Origin: Carettochelys insculpta
Lineage: Eukaryota; Chordata; Testudines; Carettochelyidae
Direction of reading: 5' to 3'
Assembly: GCF_033958435.1 (NCBI RefSeq)
Contig: NC_134142.1
Coordinates: forward strand, 96,667,001-96,731,000
Length of the DNA: 64,000 nt
The position numbers and the translations under genes were made by a program. How positions within the stretch are numbered: the first letter of the stretch is position 1; each line of letters opens with the position of its first letter. Shown piece after piece: positions 31,599 to 42,665 of this stretch. The notes under the pieces were generated by a model. The model did no database searches. It saw nothing but the letters and a program-made list of their open reading frames with translations, and was not told where the DNA came from.

Positions 31599-33879
31599 AC
31601 CAACAGTTCTGAAGCGATCATAAGAGAAAAATAACATAATTAAACAGAAACCTTCTCAGAAACCTCAGAATCAATTTTCACCTGCTCATGAAGCATACAC
31701 CAGTGGCACCTCAGTGTCATGTGAGTGCTTAGTCATTGCAAGCCAACTCATGCCTTAACTGTCATCTGCAGCATTATATTTTAAGACTAGTGCTGTACAT
31801 CTTTCTTCATATTTATTATAAAAATGTAATGTTGCAAAAAGCTTTCATCTTATTCATCACTGAAGAGTGATATGGTAACAATGTTTAAAACCCAATATTA
31901 AAGATTTACTCAAACACTACTCCTACATCTCCGCATTAGCTCTACTACAAAGGTGTTTCTAGTTGTCCCAACATGGTGTGCATTGGGATTCAGGGGAAGA
32001 AATGGCAATTTAATTAAGTATTATAGTTATCAGTGACCATAATTTGATATTTGATCATCCTGCTTTGTTTTGTCTCTCATAAGCTAATGGACAGCTTCAC
32101 CAAGTAGAAAAAATCCTTATCATACCGGTACTTGATCGGGCCAGCATCTCAGTCCTGTCATGGCCTCCTAGCTCAGACAGAGAGCCAACAAGTGCAGACA
32201 TTTTGCCCAGAAACAGGGGAAAGCTGCCACCCATGAACTGAGGTAGCAGGGGAAACACAGACCCACCCATTCCACTGCACCCCAGCCTGAGGCCCTAACA
32301 GCAGCAGAGCAGTCTGCCACTGGATGAGTGGGGATCCTGACCTCAAACACGCTGACTCAGTTCACTCTCATTTCCTCAGCCAGATCGGGGTCAGCTATCC
32401 CTGGGCTACTTCCCAATTCCTGCTTTGGGCATCCCTTGCTTGGGCCCAGTGAATGGAATCTCTGAGTGAAAGGCCTGCCAACTTTGGAGGAGGGCAAAGG
32501 GAGCAGTTGCACCGGGGCTCAGCATTTCAAAAGGCCCTGGAGCTCCATCTGCCCTGGCCAATGTAGCAGCAGTGGCAGACAGCACTCCAGATCCCTTTGA
32601 ACTGCTGCGGCAGTGCTACTCCACTCTTCCATTGGGGGGGGAACGGCACCGTGATCTGAGGGGAGCTAAGGGTTAACTGGCCTAAGCCCTACCCCTTCTG
32701 CTCATGGCCCCGCCCTTCAGGGGTATGGAGTCAGGCTCCCCTCCCTCCTTTCCTCAGGACCCATGGTGACTGTCAGCCCTGCTGCCGACAGGGCATCGAG
32801 CAACTCAGATCCTGGGATCGGCCGTGGTACTGGCTAGTCTTCTTCTCCCTGGCAGCCTTCCACCTGAGGCGGCTGGGGAAGACGTCTGGCTCCTTCAGTG
32901 GCTGTGGTCTAACTGAGCTCCTAGCTCCAGCCTTTATGCTTCCAGCCCTTCCTCTCTACTTTCTTGGGGTGGGGCAGAAACAATCTGACCCTGCCCACCG
33001 GGGCCTCTTGGGAAGTGCTTCTCCTTCCCCTCCCTTCCTGTGTCTCTCTACATTACGCAAGCATCAGGTTCCATATTGATTTCCTCAGGATAACTTTGGT
33101 TAAATAAAAGGCACAAAGTAATACAGAACACAGTAATAGATACTTCCTGCTTTCTGCCTCCTAAGAAAGGGAAGAGACATCTTCCTATCCCAAGACCCCG
33201 ACCCCATCCTGGTAAGTAATTTTTGTGCACACTTTTGAAAGCTCCTTCCAGAACCTCCATGATCTTCGGTCTCCTGTGATGGAAGGCATATTGTCCTCAG
33301 TGCTACTCACAATCTGCAGTCATATGACTTAAGCGATCAGCCAGAAAGGACTGAAGATTGGACGAGGACACAGAGATGTATGCATGTACCTGGGGAGCAG
33401 TACCTCATTTAAACATTCCACAAAACTAGTGTTAATGGAACACTGGCTTTGAGCTGAAGGTCATATTACTCTACTGTTTCAATTAGCAGTTTTTTCAAGG
33501 GACATTCTAATCATGGTAGCGCATATATCCTCAGCTTCACAGGTTACTGCAAACACATCAAATTGGTCTTCTGCTTTCTATGCTGCCCCTTCACAGAATA
33601 TTGAGGGTCTATATAGTCTATAATGACCACAGTTACAGAGTACTTAAAAGATCACCTTGCACACTTCCACAAGAGCCCTGGTGGACAACTCCACTGCCCT
33701 GATGCATTGTAACTGTGTATTGTAAAGGTAAACTTCTTTGTGCAGGACACAAGCTAGCGTCCAAGCATAGCTGAAGACTCAGAAGCTACCTCCTGCAGTT
33801 TTGAGTAAACACCCCAAACTTCTTCATTTTCCATTCCAGGGTTAAGGCCTTCACAAATGAAATCATATCTCTTTAACTG
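31599..33879. other. Unassigned spacer, 2.3 kb
   Basis: A GC-richer stretch (about 32150-33050) has interspersed-repeat style text (GGGCTCAGCATTTCAAAAGG...), but no boundary, TIR or frame I can name. No gene supported. Confidence 0.45.
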
Positions 33880-33963
33880 GGGTTGGTCCTGTTTTGAGCA
33901 AAGGGTTGGACTACTTGACCTCCTGGTGTCTCTTTAACCCTAATATTCTATGATTTTATGAAA
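33880..33963 (+). mobile_element. CR1-type 3' tail (LINE or CR1-mobilised SINE)
   Basis: GGTCCTGTTTTGAGCA, then GGTTGGACTACTTGACCTCC, ending ATTCTATGATTTTATGAAA, is the 3' terminus shared by CR1 LINEs and the SINEs they mobilise. There is too little upstream to say which. Confidence 0.7.
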
Positions 33964-34639
33964 TTCATCAATGAATAAAAATAGAGCTTTGTTAAAAATC
34001 CACAGGCAATGTTCCCCATGTGAACAGAGGCAGAGAAAGAACCCCAGCACAGCAATCATGTTGCTAAATGATCATTGATTTCTACTCAAATACCATGAAG
34101 ATGGGCATAGTCTAAAAAGCTATGGAGAAGCATGAGGTATGTAACTAGTCCATTTAGGGTTTGTATCAGTGATGCCAAGGCAGGTGTACGATCGCAATAC
34201 CAAGACACTAATCAATATTTCAGGTGATTCAGTTGCAACAAACAATATACATCAATGCATATTCATCTCACTGGTCCGCCAAAATAATGCATTCCAAAAA
34301 TAGCAATCTATGTTTCAAGTCACAGATGGATAAACAGATGGATGGAAAAGTCCACCAAATAACGTGTTGGCTGCCTGTCATTGTCTGCATTACTACCAAT
34401 AAATATCATAAGAGTTAAACCTGTAAACTACCAGGTTGCTAGATGAAGTCAATTGTAAGGGGACATGTTTCCTTGCTAATACCAGTACAATGGAAATGCT
34501 ACAGTGGACAGAACATGCTCTTACAATGAGACCACTTGTTCGATGCTTAATAAACAAAACAGAAAATAAAAGGAATTGGAAGGGTAAAATGTGTACATTT
34601 TTAAAGATTGTCTATGGGATGCTATATTTTTGGGTCCTA
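33964..34639. other. Unassigned spacer
   Basis: No gene or bounded element seen. Confidence 0.5.
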
Positions 34640-34805
34640 TAGCAGAATGGGTGCCCCTACTGCAAGGAAGGGGTTAAGGAAAGCTGGAGAGAGCCTGCAC
34701 AGCACTCCAGCCAATGGATGAAGGGCTGCTGTAGGGGGGCCAATCAAAGGCCAGCTTGCTGGAGCAGCCTTGTATATAAGGAGATGCTCCAACACAGATG
34801 AGTCA
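34640..34805 (+). promoter_or_regulatory. LTR- or promoter-like block with CCAAT and TATA
   Basis: CCAAT at about 34740 and TATATAAGG at about 34773 lie 30-35 bp apart in a short GC-rich island (GGGGTTAAGGAAAGCTGGAG, CCAGCTTGCTGGAGCAGC). This is compatible with the U3 end of an LTR. No matching copy or target duplication occurs in the window, and no downstream open frame follows. Confidence 0.35.
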
Positions 34806-34809
34806 GCTA

Positions 34810-35060
34810 GGCTATATCTACACTACAAAATAAAGTTGAATTTATTGAAGTCAACTTTTTACCACTAGATTTTATGAAGTTGAAGTTGAGTGTGCACACC
34901 TGCTCACAAAATCGACCTAGTGTGTCCCAAATAAATTGTCTAAGTTCAACTGTTGCAGCAGCGCATTGTGCAACCCCATTGAATTTTGGGTTCATTTGCC
35001 AGTGGGTTATGGGAAAAAAACTGCAAGTGGCTGTGGGTGTGTGATATCATCTTCCAGAGT
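34810..35060. mobile_element. Truncated MITE-like segment
   Basis: It starts GGCTATATCTACACTAC, like the GGCTACATCTACACTAG ends of Harbinger-type MITEs, followed by imperfect internal palindromes (AAAGTTGAATTTATTGAAGTCAACTTT). No right end is found. Confidence 0.4.
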
Positions 35061-35163
35061 GCATTGCTCTCATTCTCCCCATCATTGAAAACAGCCATTT
35101 TTCAGAAGTCTCTTCACCTGGGGAAAAATACACCAAAAGGAATGGTTCAGCTATGATACCCAA

Positions 35164-35300
35164 GTGGAACATAACAAAACGGCAGTAAAGCAGCACTTTA
35201 AAGACTAACAAAATGATTTATTGATACATTACTGATGTTTTGTTTTGTTAAAATACAGGCTAACACGGCTACCTCTCTGTTACTATTCACGTGGAACATA
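35164..35300. mobile_element. Inverted PLE remnant, copy 4, ribozyme region lost
   Basis: Flanked by GTGGAACATA (35164-35173 and 35291-35300). The left half is in minus orientation (AGCACTTTAAAGACTAACAAAATGATTTATT) and the right half is in plus orientation (GTTTTGTTAAAATACAGGCTAACACGGCTACCTCTCTGTTAC). The two inner hammerhead cores are absent, as if the palindrome centre had been deleted. Confidence 0.7.
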
Positions 35301-36235
35301 GTGGATCTGGAGGATGGAATTCATGACATATGCAAGAAAATGAGTCAAGTCTAACACTTGTGGCTGTGTAGATACCAGAGTACAGATAGAGATAGACGGA
35401 TAGACAGAGAAATTTTTTGAGTTATCTGCATTATGGAAAGAGGCAGCTTTAACAAAAGAGTTTTTACAAAAGACTTTAAATTGACATTAAATACAAGTGG
35501 AGAGAGAGAGAGAGAGAGAGAGGCTGAGATTTTAATTTGGGCTGAAGGAGCCAGGTCTGAAGTAGAGAAAGAGAGAAAAAAATTGTGAGTTGTCACCACA
35601 GAGAAGTGAAGAAAGCTCTTTGGAACTGAGTCCATGCGACTAAGGAAAGACTTCATATTATTCACACAGAAAGGAGATGCAGCATGAGATGGGAAGACTC
35701 AGTATGGAATCCCAGAGGGTGTTGGTGTCTAGTTATAGTGTATCTGGAAGGTAGGATTCATGATATATGCAAGAAAATGAGTTGAGTCTGCCACTTACAG
35801 CTGGTGTAGATACCAGGTTTGAAACAGAGATAGAAAGAGTAATTTATGACTCGTCCACGTTACGGAAAGAGGCCTTAGGAGAGAGAGAGGTTGAAAAAGT
35901 CATGTTTGAAGTAGAGAGAGAGAAATTTGTGAGTCATTACCACAGAGAAGTGAAGAATGCTCTAGGGAAAGACTTCATATTATTCACAAAGAAAGAAGAT
36001 ACAATGACATGAGAAGGAAAGACTCAGTATGAAATCCCAGAGGGCATTGGTGTCTAATGTGCTGGAAGGAGCCATTACACTGACATCTCCAACAGAAGGC
36101 GAGGAGATTAGAAGTAGTAGTGCCAAGACTCATTATGAATCCAAGATTAATAGAAGAGAAGGAAAGACTCAGTATGGAATCCCAGAGGGCATTGGTGTCT
36201 AGTGCTTAGAGTGCTGGAAGGCGCCATTACCCTGT
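35299..36235. repeat. Tandem repeat, two diverged units plus a partial third
   Basis: Unit 1 (35299-35737), unit 2 (35738-36060) and a partial unit (about 36100-36235) share ordered landmarks: GTATCTGGA, CATATGCAAGAAAATGAG, TGTAGATACCAG, ACCACAGAGAAGTGAAGAA, GACTTCATATTATTCACA and GACTCAGTATG.AATCCCAGAGGG. Unit 1 is longer because of an extra stretch of about 100 bp that includes a GA tract (35501-35522). Unit 2 keeps an 81-codon open frame (35767-36012), but unit 1 does not. I do not recognise the family. Confidence 0.7.
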
Positions 36236-36639
36236 CAGAAGTAGTGATGGCTTGAGAAGAGAAGGAAAAGTTGATGAAGTATTAGAAGATAGAAAAGTTG
36301 AGGAAAAATGAACCCTTGAGACTGTCTGTTGGCCCCACCAAAGAATTAAGGGATTCCCTTGCCTCTTCTGGTAAAGAAGCCTTAGCTCAACTGCCTGTGT
36401 GGTGGAGGGAAGAGAGAGAGCCCACAAGCACAGTTCCTTCATAGGAAATTGTCCCCCAAGCCATAAGGTTTGGGAAGGAAGTGTGGCCCTGCAGGGAGAG
36501 ATAGAAAACTGTCTTTAACCAAAGAACCTGTTGGGTTGGCATTACTTTTTAGAAAGGGACAGAAGACAACATACTTTAGAAAATATCCACACATCCCAGG
36601 ACCCAATAAGTTTACAGTATTAATAGACAGAGATAAGAG
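36236..36639. other. Unassigned spacer
   Basis: No bounded feature. A 61-codon frame at 36470-36655 is basic and has no known domain. Confidence 0.5.
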
Positions 36640-36790
36640 AAATAAACAATTATAATCCTTGTTTACAGATAAAAAAAGTCGCTTACACAATGAGATTAAA
36701 TAACTTACCCAAGGTCACATGGGGAGTTTGTAGCAGAGCCAAGAATTGATCTGGATCTCCAGAAACCCATTCCATTGCCATTACTACCCA
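36640..36790 (-). mobile_element. MIR relic
   Basis: TTACCCAAGGTCACATGGGGAG, then GTAGCAGAGCCAAGAATTGA, then TCCATTGCCATTACTACCCA is the complement of the MIR core and tRNA-like head in the right order and spacing. Confidence 0.75.
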
Positions 36791-37490
36791 ACCACTTCTT
36801 TTTTGAATTATTTATTGAAATCAACGAGTGAAATACAAAAGCAAGCATACACATGAATGTTGAAAAGTCAAATCTGCTTTTCAAAATCATTTCATTTTTA
36901 TCAAAACAAGTATCAAGAGTTTGATTTAAATAATATTCCTTTTAAAAACTGGATTTGTCTAGGTGATAAATAAATAATGGAAGGAGCAAGATGCCTAAGT
37001 CAAGACAGTACTGAGTAAATAATGAGGGAATTAAATCTGCATCTGCCAAGACTGTGGTTATTAGCACTACTAGCGGGTGGTTGAGACAGTTCAATAGAAG
37101 ACATTAGTAGAGTCAAGTTCATGTTAGAAATGATCAGAGAGAAAGCATGTTGGCTTTCGGTTGGAGAATAACAGTGTTACCGATACTAAATTCATGTGAA
37201 AGAACATATATGTGTGGGGTGGAGATCATGTGAAAATATATAGTAGAAGAGTGGTAATGATAACCAGAGGGGCGGGGTTTAGACTAGACAGAAGAATTTC
37301 ATGACCAAGATTGTGACATGACTATGAGACAGAGAAGAAAAAAAATGACCCACTGTGGATACAGAATAAGTAGACCTAATATGAAATATTTTGGTCAGAA
37401 TAAATTCTTATTTAGAACAACAAAACCTTGTACTTACTCAGGGAAAGATTATATGTATCTCAAAGATTATATGTATCATGACATAGACAG
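36791..37490. other. Unassigned spacer
   Basis: No gene or bounded element seen. Confidence 0.5.
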
Positions 37491-38010
37491 AGATTACTTA
37501 CCTTGAAGTAACTGGAGTTCTTTGAGATGTCAGCTCTGTGGGGGCAGTCATGTGTTCCATACACATGAGAGCAGAAGAATTTTCGGTAGCACCGTCCATA
37601 AATCTGTGCCAGTGCCTTATGTCTCCTTGTGTTCTGAATCAATGGTATGAGAGGGTTTGTGCTCCAAGAAACTTTTGAATCCTTATTCTGCTCTGAATCA
37701 AGAGATGATTTGAGCAGAGGGGGCAAAGAGTGGGTTGTGGAATACCAATAGGGGCCATACATCTCTAAAAAGCTTACAATACGATAAGTAACCTCCATTT
37801 CTTCTTCACAGGCTGGCCCCTATAGATTTTCATTGTGGGAGACTCCCAAACTGAGGAGGGTGCAAAGATTTATGTTGTACCAGTTGTACTATCATTGCTC
37901 CAGATGAGATTTCTGAGGATGAGGACTGAACCACATTGTGATGTCTTGGTGAAGGTGCGAATGGAGTCCCAGATCACCACTCTAAGATTTCCAAGAGGGA
38001 AATAACTTGT
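37491..38010 (-). mobile_element. DIRS1-like retrotransposon relic (end region)
   Basis: ATTACTTACCTTGAAGTAACTGGAGTTCTTTGAGATGT at the left has the design of the DIRS end at 52510 (GTTACTCACCGTAGTAACGGTGGTTCTTCGAG). About 290 bp further on, AAGTAACCTCCATTTCTTCTTCACAGGCTGGCCCC matches the internal complementary region pattern. After it, TGATGTCTTGGTGAAGGTGCG resembles the recombinase C-terminal text near 52985. The rest is eroded. Orientation matches the intact element. Confidence 0.6.
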
Positions 38011-38427
38011 AGGGAAACCAGTAAGGTGGTTTGTGTTGCACTAGAATGTTCCCTGACACCTGGAGGGAAAGGGACTTCCATAAACTCAGAACAGAGGAGA
38101 ACATACCCAGAAATTAATTTGTGAAGACACTTCCTGCCATTTAATCCTCTCAGCAATACAAATAGTCTCTTGGAGACTTCCTAAAGAATTTTGTCCTTTG
38201 CAAGTAGAGGACTAGAGCTCTGCAGATGTTCAACAGAGGAGTGATTTTGATTTCATATAATGAAAATTATTTCATCACTCCACTCAGCACTGATAAGGCC
38301 TCAGCTGTAGTATTGTATCTTGCTCTGTGGTTTGGGGCAAGATATAGACAAATTGGAGAGTGCAACAAAAGTAATTAAAGGTTTACAAAACATGACCTAT
38401 AAGGAAAGACTGGAAAAATTTAATAGT

Positions 38428-38560
38428 CTCAGAGAGGCAGCCATGTTAGTCTGTATCTTCACAAAACCAAAAAGCAGTCCTGTAGCACCTGACAGACTAA
38501 CAATATAATTTAGTAGGTGATGAGGTTTCATGGGACAGACCCACTTCTCCAGATCTGGAA
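38428..38560 (-). mobile_element. PLE terminal repeat, copy 5, single orientation
   Basis: CAGAGAGGCAGCCATGTTAGTCT, then AGCAGTCCTGTAGCACC, then ACAGACTAACAATATAATTTAGTAGGTGATGAG, then the ribozyme-like region. Unlike copies 2-4 it is not palindromic. The target duplication is unclear. Confidence 0.7.
38526..38552 (-). ncRNA. Decayed hammerhead-ribozyme-like core
   Basis: Minus strand: CTGGAGA in place of CTGANGA (the conserved A changed to G), stem II GTGGG/CCCAT with one wobble pair, then GAAA. The box-1 change should abolish activity. Confidence 0.5.
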
Positions 38561-38993
38561 AATCTCCAGAAAATATGACATCTCAGGGAAGATTGAAAGA
38601 ACTGGGTTTTTTTTTTAATCTGGAAAAGAGGAGATATAGAGGATATAATAACTTTCAAGTACTTAAAAGGTTGTTGCAAGGAGAAGAGAGGAAAACATAA
38701 CTGCCTTCACCTCTGATGATGGGACAAGAAGCAATTGGCTTAAACTGCAAAAAGATAGGAAGGTTTTTCGTAATGTCCAAGCTAAACCTAAGTGCCAGAG
38801 TGGTTAGGCTCTGAAATAAATTGCCTAGGGAGGTTATGGAACCTCTATCACTGGAGACTTTTAAGAGCAGTTTAGATACACACACTTGTCAGGGATAGTC
38901 CAGATGGTGCTTGTTTCTTCCAGGAAAGCAGGGAACTGGACTTGATGATCTCTCAAGATTCCTTCCATTTCTAGTATTCTATGTTTCTATGAA

Positions 38994-39950
38994 ATTGAAT
39001 TTGTCCCACACTATTTCATCACAGAATTTTGTTCATTCCAAAAGTAACTGTAGATCATTTGATAAAAACGTGGGTTAAAATTAATTGAATCTTGAGCATA
39101 TACATGAATTAATTTTTATTCTTCAGTTTGTTGATCTCCAGAGTAATATAGCAGTGCCTGTGTTCTAGTTATTTAAGGTAATTCAAAGTTCCCAAAAACC
39201 AGAAGGATAGAGTGACCCAAAGTATATAATTTTACTCTATTGAAAATGAGCAACACAAATCAACCAAGTGCCCTCAGTCTCCTGGATATGAGAGCTCAAG
39301 CACTGCTGCATTCTGGGTAACTGAACATCCCAGCAGGGAGTACCCTGGGATAAGAGCCAAAATGCTCGACAAGCCAAGTGACAGAGAAAAGTAAACACAA
39401 ACAGCAAATGACTGGCATTCTTCTCATCATCTACCCACGTGCCTTGGATTCTTTTCAGTATCCTTGTCAAAATCAGACTATCTTCACCCCTTCTGTGAAT
39501 TTCAGTCACTGGATTCTTGGCCATTTCTGCCTCAAACTTTTAAAGGTCCAATACAATTATTCATTCAGGGTCAACAACGGTCTTCTCAATATGAGTAGTA
39601 CCTTTGACAACCGTAGGAAGGCCCATGAGCATAAGATGAGCAGTGTGTGGCTTTCAGTTGCTCATCTTATCAACAGCAGTTCCACACGTATTTATATAGC
39701 AGACCAGACACTAGGTTGTGGTGCAGTTACATTATGACGCACCACGGGCAGAGTCTGTCAAACCCCTCTTAGCTCACTATGAGATGATACTCCAGTGAAA
39801 CTGATTCCTCCAGTAGCACATAAAGTACAGACTCCCAGTGCCAGGCCACTTCCCTATTACTTTCATAGGATCGCAGTCAAGGTTTTCCTACACTCTTCCT
39901 ATTGCTGATGGCCATTTTAACCACTTGAACACACTGAAACAATGGCCGTC
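38994..39950. other. Unassigned spacer
   Basis: No gene supported. The 119-codon frame at 39378-39737 has no recognisable domain. Confidence 0.5.
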
Positions 39951-40235
39951 TGCAACTGGAGCTAGGGTTGTGCCTCCCAGCTCACTTTGGCAGCTCTCAT
40001 CCAAACGAGCACACTAGAAATCATAGTGTAGCCACAGCAGTTTGGCAGTAGTGGCATGGGCTAGCTGCCCCAAGTATGCACCCATGGGTTTTAGACAGCC
40101 TATACTCAGGGTGGCTAGCATGCTATCCTACTACACTATTATGTTTTGTGAGCTAGCCCAGATGAGAGCTTGCACTAACATGCCCAGGCAACTTGGGGAT
40201 CTGACCCTCTACATGTAAGGATAAGGACTTCTTCT
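39951..40235. repeat. Imperfectly palindromic dispersed repeat
   Basis: GCTAGGGTTGTGCC...CTCATCCAAACGAGC, GGCTAGCTGCCC and GAGCTAGCCCAGATGAGAGC carry repeated and inverted GCTAGC/CTCATC motifs, consistent with a non-autonomous DNA transposon. No confirmed TIR or duplication. Confidence 0.35.
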
Positions 40236-40360
40236 AAAGCCATGTTAGAAGGCCTAAGGCCTACAGCCTTCAGCTGCAGCCGGATTGAAGGAATAGCAGC
40301 CGTTAGGTGAGAAGCAGGAAGTAGCATCTCCTCACATTTCATATAAATTATGCTAAATTG

Positions 40361-41175
40361 TGTAACATCAGGCTGCTAGGAAGGAGACCCTGTCCTGAGG
40401 GCATGCAATATCACTAGTTAAAGAAGCAGATTTTAAGATGGTTGAAGAAAATTCAGTTTAACAGCATTCTATCTGACAAGAAACTACTTATCAATAGTTG
40501 GGGTTGTGAAATCCTCATTTCTTTATTGTTCTGTTATTATTGTCCCCACTTCCCTATTTTTTGTCTGTTATGATCTCTCTCTGGTTCTTTAATTGTTCCT
40601 ATCTGCTGTATACCTAATTTTGCTAGGTGTAAATTAATTAGGGTGGTGGGATATAATTGGTTAGAGAATTACATTACAGTATGTTACGACTGGTTAGTAA
40701 TATTTTAGTAAAATAATTGTTTAGGGCACCGCTAAGCAGGTCTCAAGTTTCTCTATATAAACTCAGACCCAAAAGGAAGTTCTTTGGGAACTAACTCCAG
40801 GACGCAGCTCCAAGATCATAGCTGCCAAACCTCAGCACTCTGCCAAAGACTTTGCAGAAACTGCAGTCCGTCAGATGGACCAGATCCTGAATGCCCATCA
40901 AGAAAAGTTCATCTGTGTTGGATGTGGTTGGTGAGCATTGTACGTTTAGCACATGCATTCTGTTTTTGTTGATTGTGAATAAAGAATGGTTAAGTAGGAT
41001 ATTACTGTGTAAGAGTCTTTCACTGGTAAAAGATCTGACAAATCCTCACAGAGCACAAGGTTAGGACTGAGCCCTAGGAACAGGTCAGGGTGAGTACCTA
41101 TATTGAGAATGTTACACTTGAGCTCCAGGAGTGGGTGTGGGTGAGTACCTATATTGAGAATGTTATCTGAAGCCT
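40361..41175 (+). mobile_element. LTR family B, plus copy
   Basis: It begins TGTAACATCAGGCTGCTAGG and carries TATATAA at 40754-40760 and AATAAA at 40978-40983. It ends in a U5-like part with two copies of a roughly 50-bp unit containing GTGAGTACCTATATTGAGAATGTTA. It aligns with the minus copy at 5150-5964 throughout. The 3' end and target duplication are not resolved. No internal genes. Confidence 0.65.
40754..40760 (+). promoter_or_regulatory. TATA box of LTR family B
   Basis: TATATAA about 393 bp into the LTR and 218 bp upstream of the AATAAA signal, the expected order for U3 promoter and R/polyadenylation. Confidence 0.5.
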
Positions 41176-42449
41176 CAGAATGGGCAAGGGGGGATGCCCC
41201 TAGTGTGTAAGAACGACAAAGAATTCTGTGTGGTAACAACCTCAAACTCTTAGCAGAAGCCATTGTCAAAGGAATTAGGGCAATTTGTGCTGGAATCAGA
41301 ATCAGGGAAAACAAAGGTGAACTTTATGCCATCTTTGCAGTTGCACCATGAAGAATTATCAGGTGGAGCTCGGTCTCTAGTGCCAGGTGTCTAAGATTTT
41401 CACTGGTTTTGATGATTTCTTGTGGCAGAGAATGGGTTTCTGGTGAAAATTATCATTTGAAAATGTTAATTAAATTAAGATGGCTGCACCCATTTAGCTG
41501 AGAACACTATTCTGAACGTTAAACTTTTTGTTCAAATTTTGAACATGGGCTTTCCTGTAGCCAAACTGTGGAAAATAAAGAGCGAGACAACTACCATCAG
41601 AGTGTTATGTAATAAAAGGACTTAGCATCCACTCCACCATCCCCAAAAATGACAGTAGCTCCAAGGAACCTTCCAACCACCGATGATCTAGCCATTTTCT
41701 GTCTTGTGTTTGAGATACTGTCTGTAACTTTGCAAAAATAGATTTTAGTAGTCACAAAAATAAGCAAAGAAGATGTTTATAGAGTTAAGTAGTTGTATTG
41801 AAACTCGTGGTGATTTGTATTTGTTTACATTTTTGCACAGTTCTGTAATTGTTCAGGCTCTCAGTGATGGAACAGAAAAAACATGAAATCTGGTCACCTT
41901 ATGGTATTAATTCTTGACTCTGTGGAACACCACAGGATGATTGGCTTTCACATTAGTTTGGCACATGAAAAGTAAAAGTCCATGCAAAATTTAACTGCAG
42001 ATCCTGAGATACGCATGCTTACAATGATAAAGTATGATGCTACTAGAGTTACTCCTTATGTATAGCCAAAAACTCACATTGACACCAGATTTGCGTTTTG
42101 ACATATCAAAGAACACTATACTGCAAAACTGAAAGAATGTCAATTGCATCATTCCAGCTGTTGCTTGAAAAAAAAAACAGATCCCAACAAGAATTCATAG
42201 GCTGCTAGAGTGAATTCCCAAGAACACCTCACAGGACAGAGTTCCTTTGTGAAATCTGGGTGTTGTTAGTTAACAAAGTAGCTGACAAGGTGAAGATACA
42301 AAAATTGCCAGGTGCCAGGTGTCTAAGTTTCTATGAAACCGGTATGCACGCTCTATAAAAAGGACCTCAGTATTATGATTGTCAAATGCTCTATAATGTC
42401 TTAGTAGTAGGTTTTAATTTTTCCTGTATGCAAATGACACATCTATGTT
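41176..42449. other. Unassigned spacer
   Basis: No gene or bounded element seen. Confidence 0.5.
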
Positions 42450-42665
42450 GGGGGAGGGATAGCTCAGTGGTTAGAGTATGGGCTTTGAAAACCAAGGGTT
42501 GTGAGCTCAATCCCTGTGGGAGGCTTTTCAAGGTTCTGGGACAGGTTAGATTAAAAAATCTGTGAGGGATGGTAATAGGTCCTGCTGTGAGTGCAGGGGA
42601 CTGGACTCAATGACCTTTCAAGATGCCTTCCAGCTCTGTGAGATGTATGTATATTTCTGTGTTTC
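42450..42665 (+). mobile_element. tRNA-derived SINE, turtle type, copy 2
   Basis: The head GGGATAGCTCAGTGGTTAGA is a good A box, and GTGAGCTCAATCCC marks a decayed B box. The body (GGGACAGGTTAGATTAAAAAATCTGTGAGGGATGG) and 3' tail (GACTGGACTCAATGACC) match copy 1. The A box is better preserved than in copy 1. Confidence 0.85.

Larger units (their letters stand above)
38279..38993 (+). mobile_element. CR1/L3 LINE 3' end split by a PLE
   Basis: AAGGCCTCAGCTGTAGTATTG opens the segment. It continues through the ORF2 end and 3' UTR (AGTACTTAAAAGGTTGTTGC, AATAAATTGCCTAGGGAGG) to the terminus TATTCTATGTTTCTATGA. A minus-oriented PLE lies at about 38428-38560. No intact frame remains. Confidence 0.8.

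Noticed and set aside
34640..34805. CCAAT/TATA block as a host gene promoter
   Set aside because: No downstream open frame or exon. It is better explained as an LTR or other repeat fragment and kept only as a low-confidence site.
39378..39737. 119-codon frame near 39.4 kb
   Set aside because: No domain, no similarity I recognise, and the opposite strand is comparably open.
42455..42530. Possible tRNA genes at the SINE heads (also near 24060)
   Set aside because: The A box is good, but the B box and cloverleaf are decayed and the SINE body and tail follow directly.
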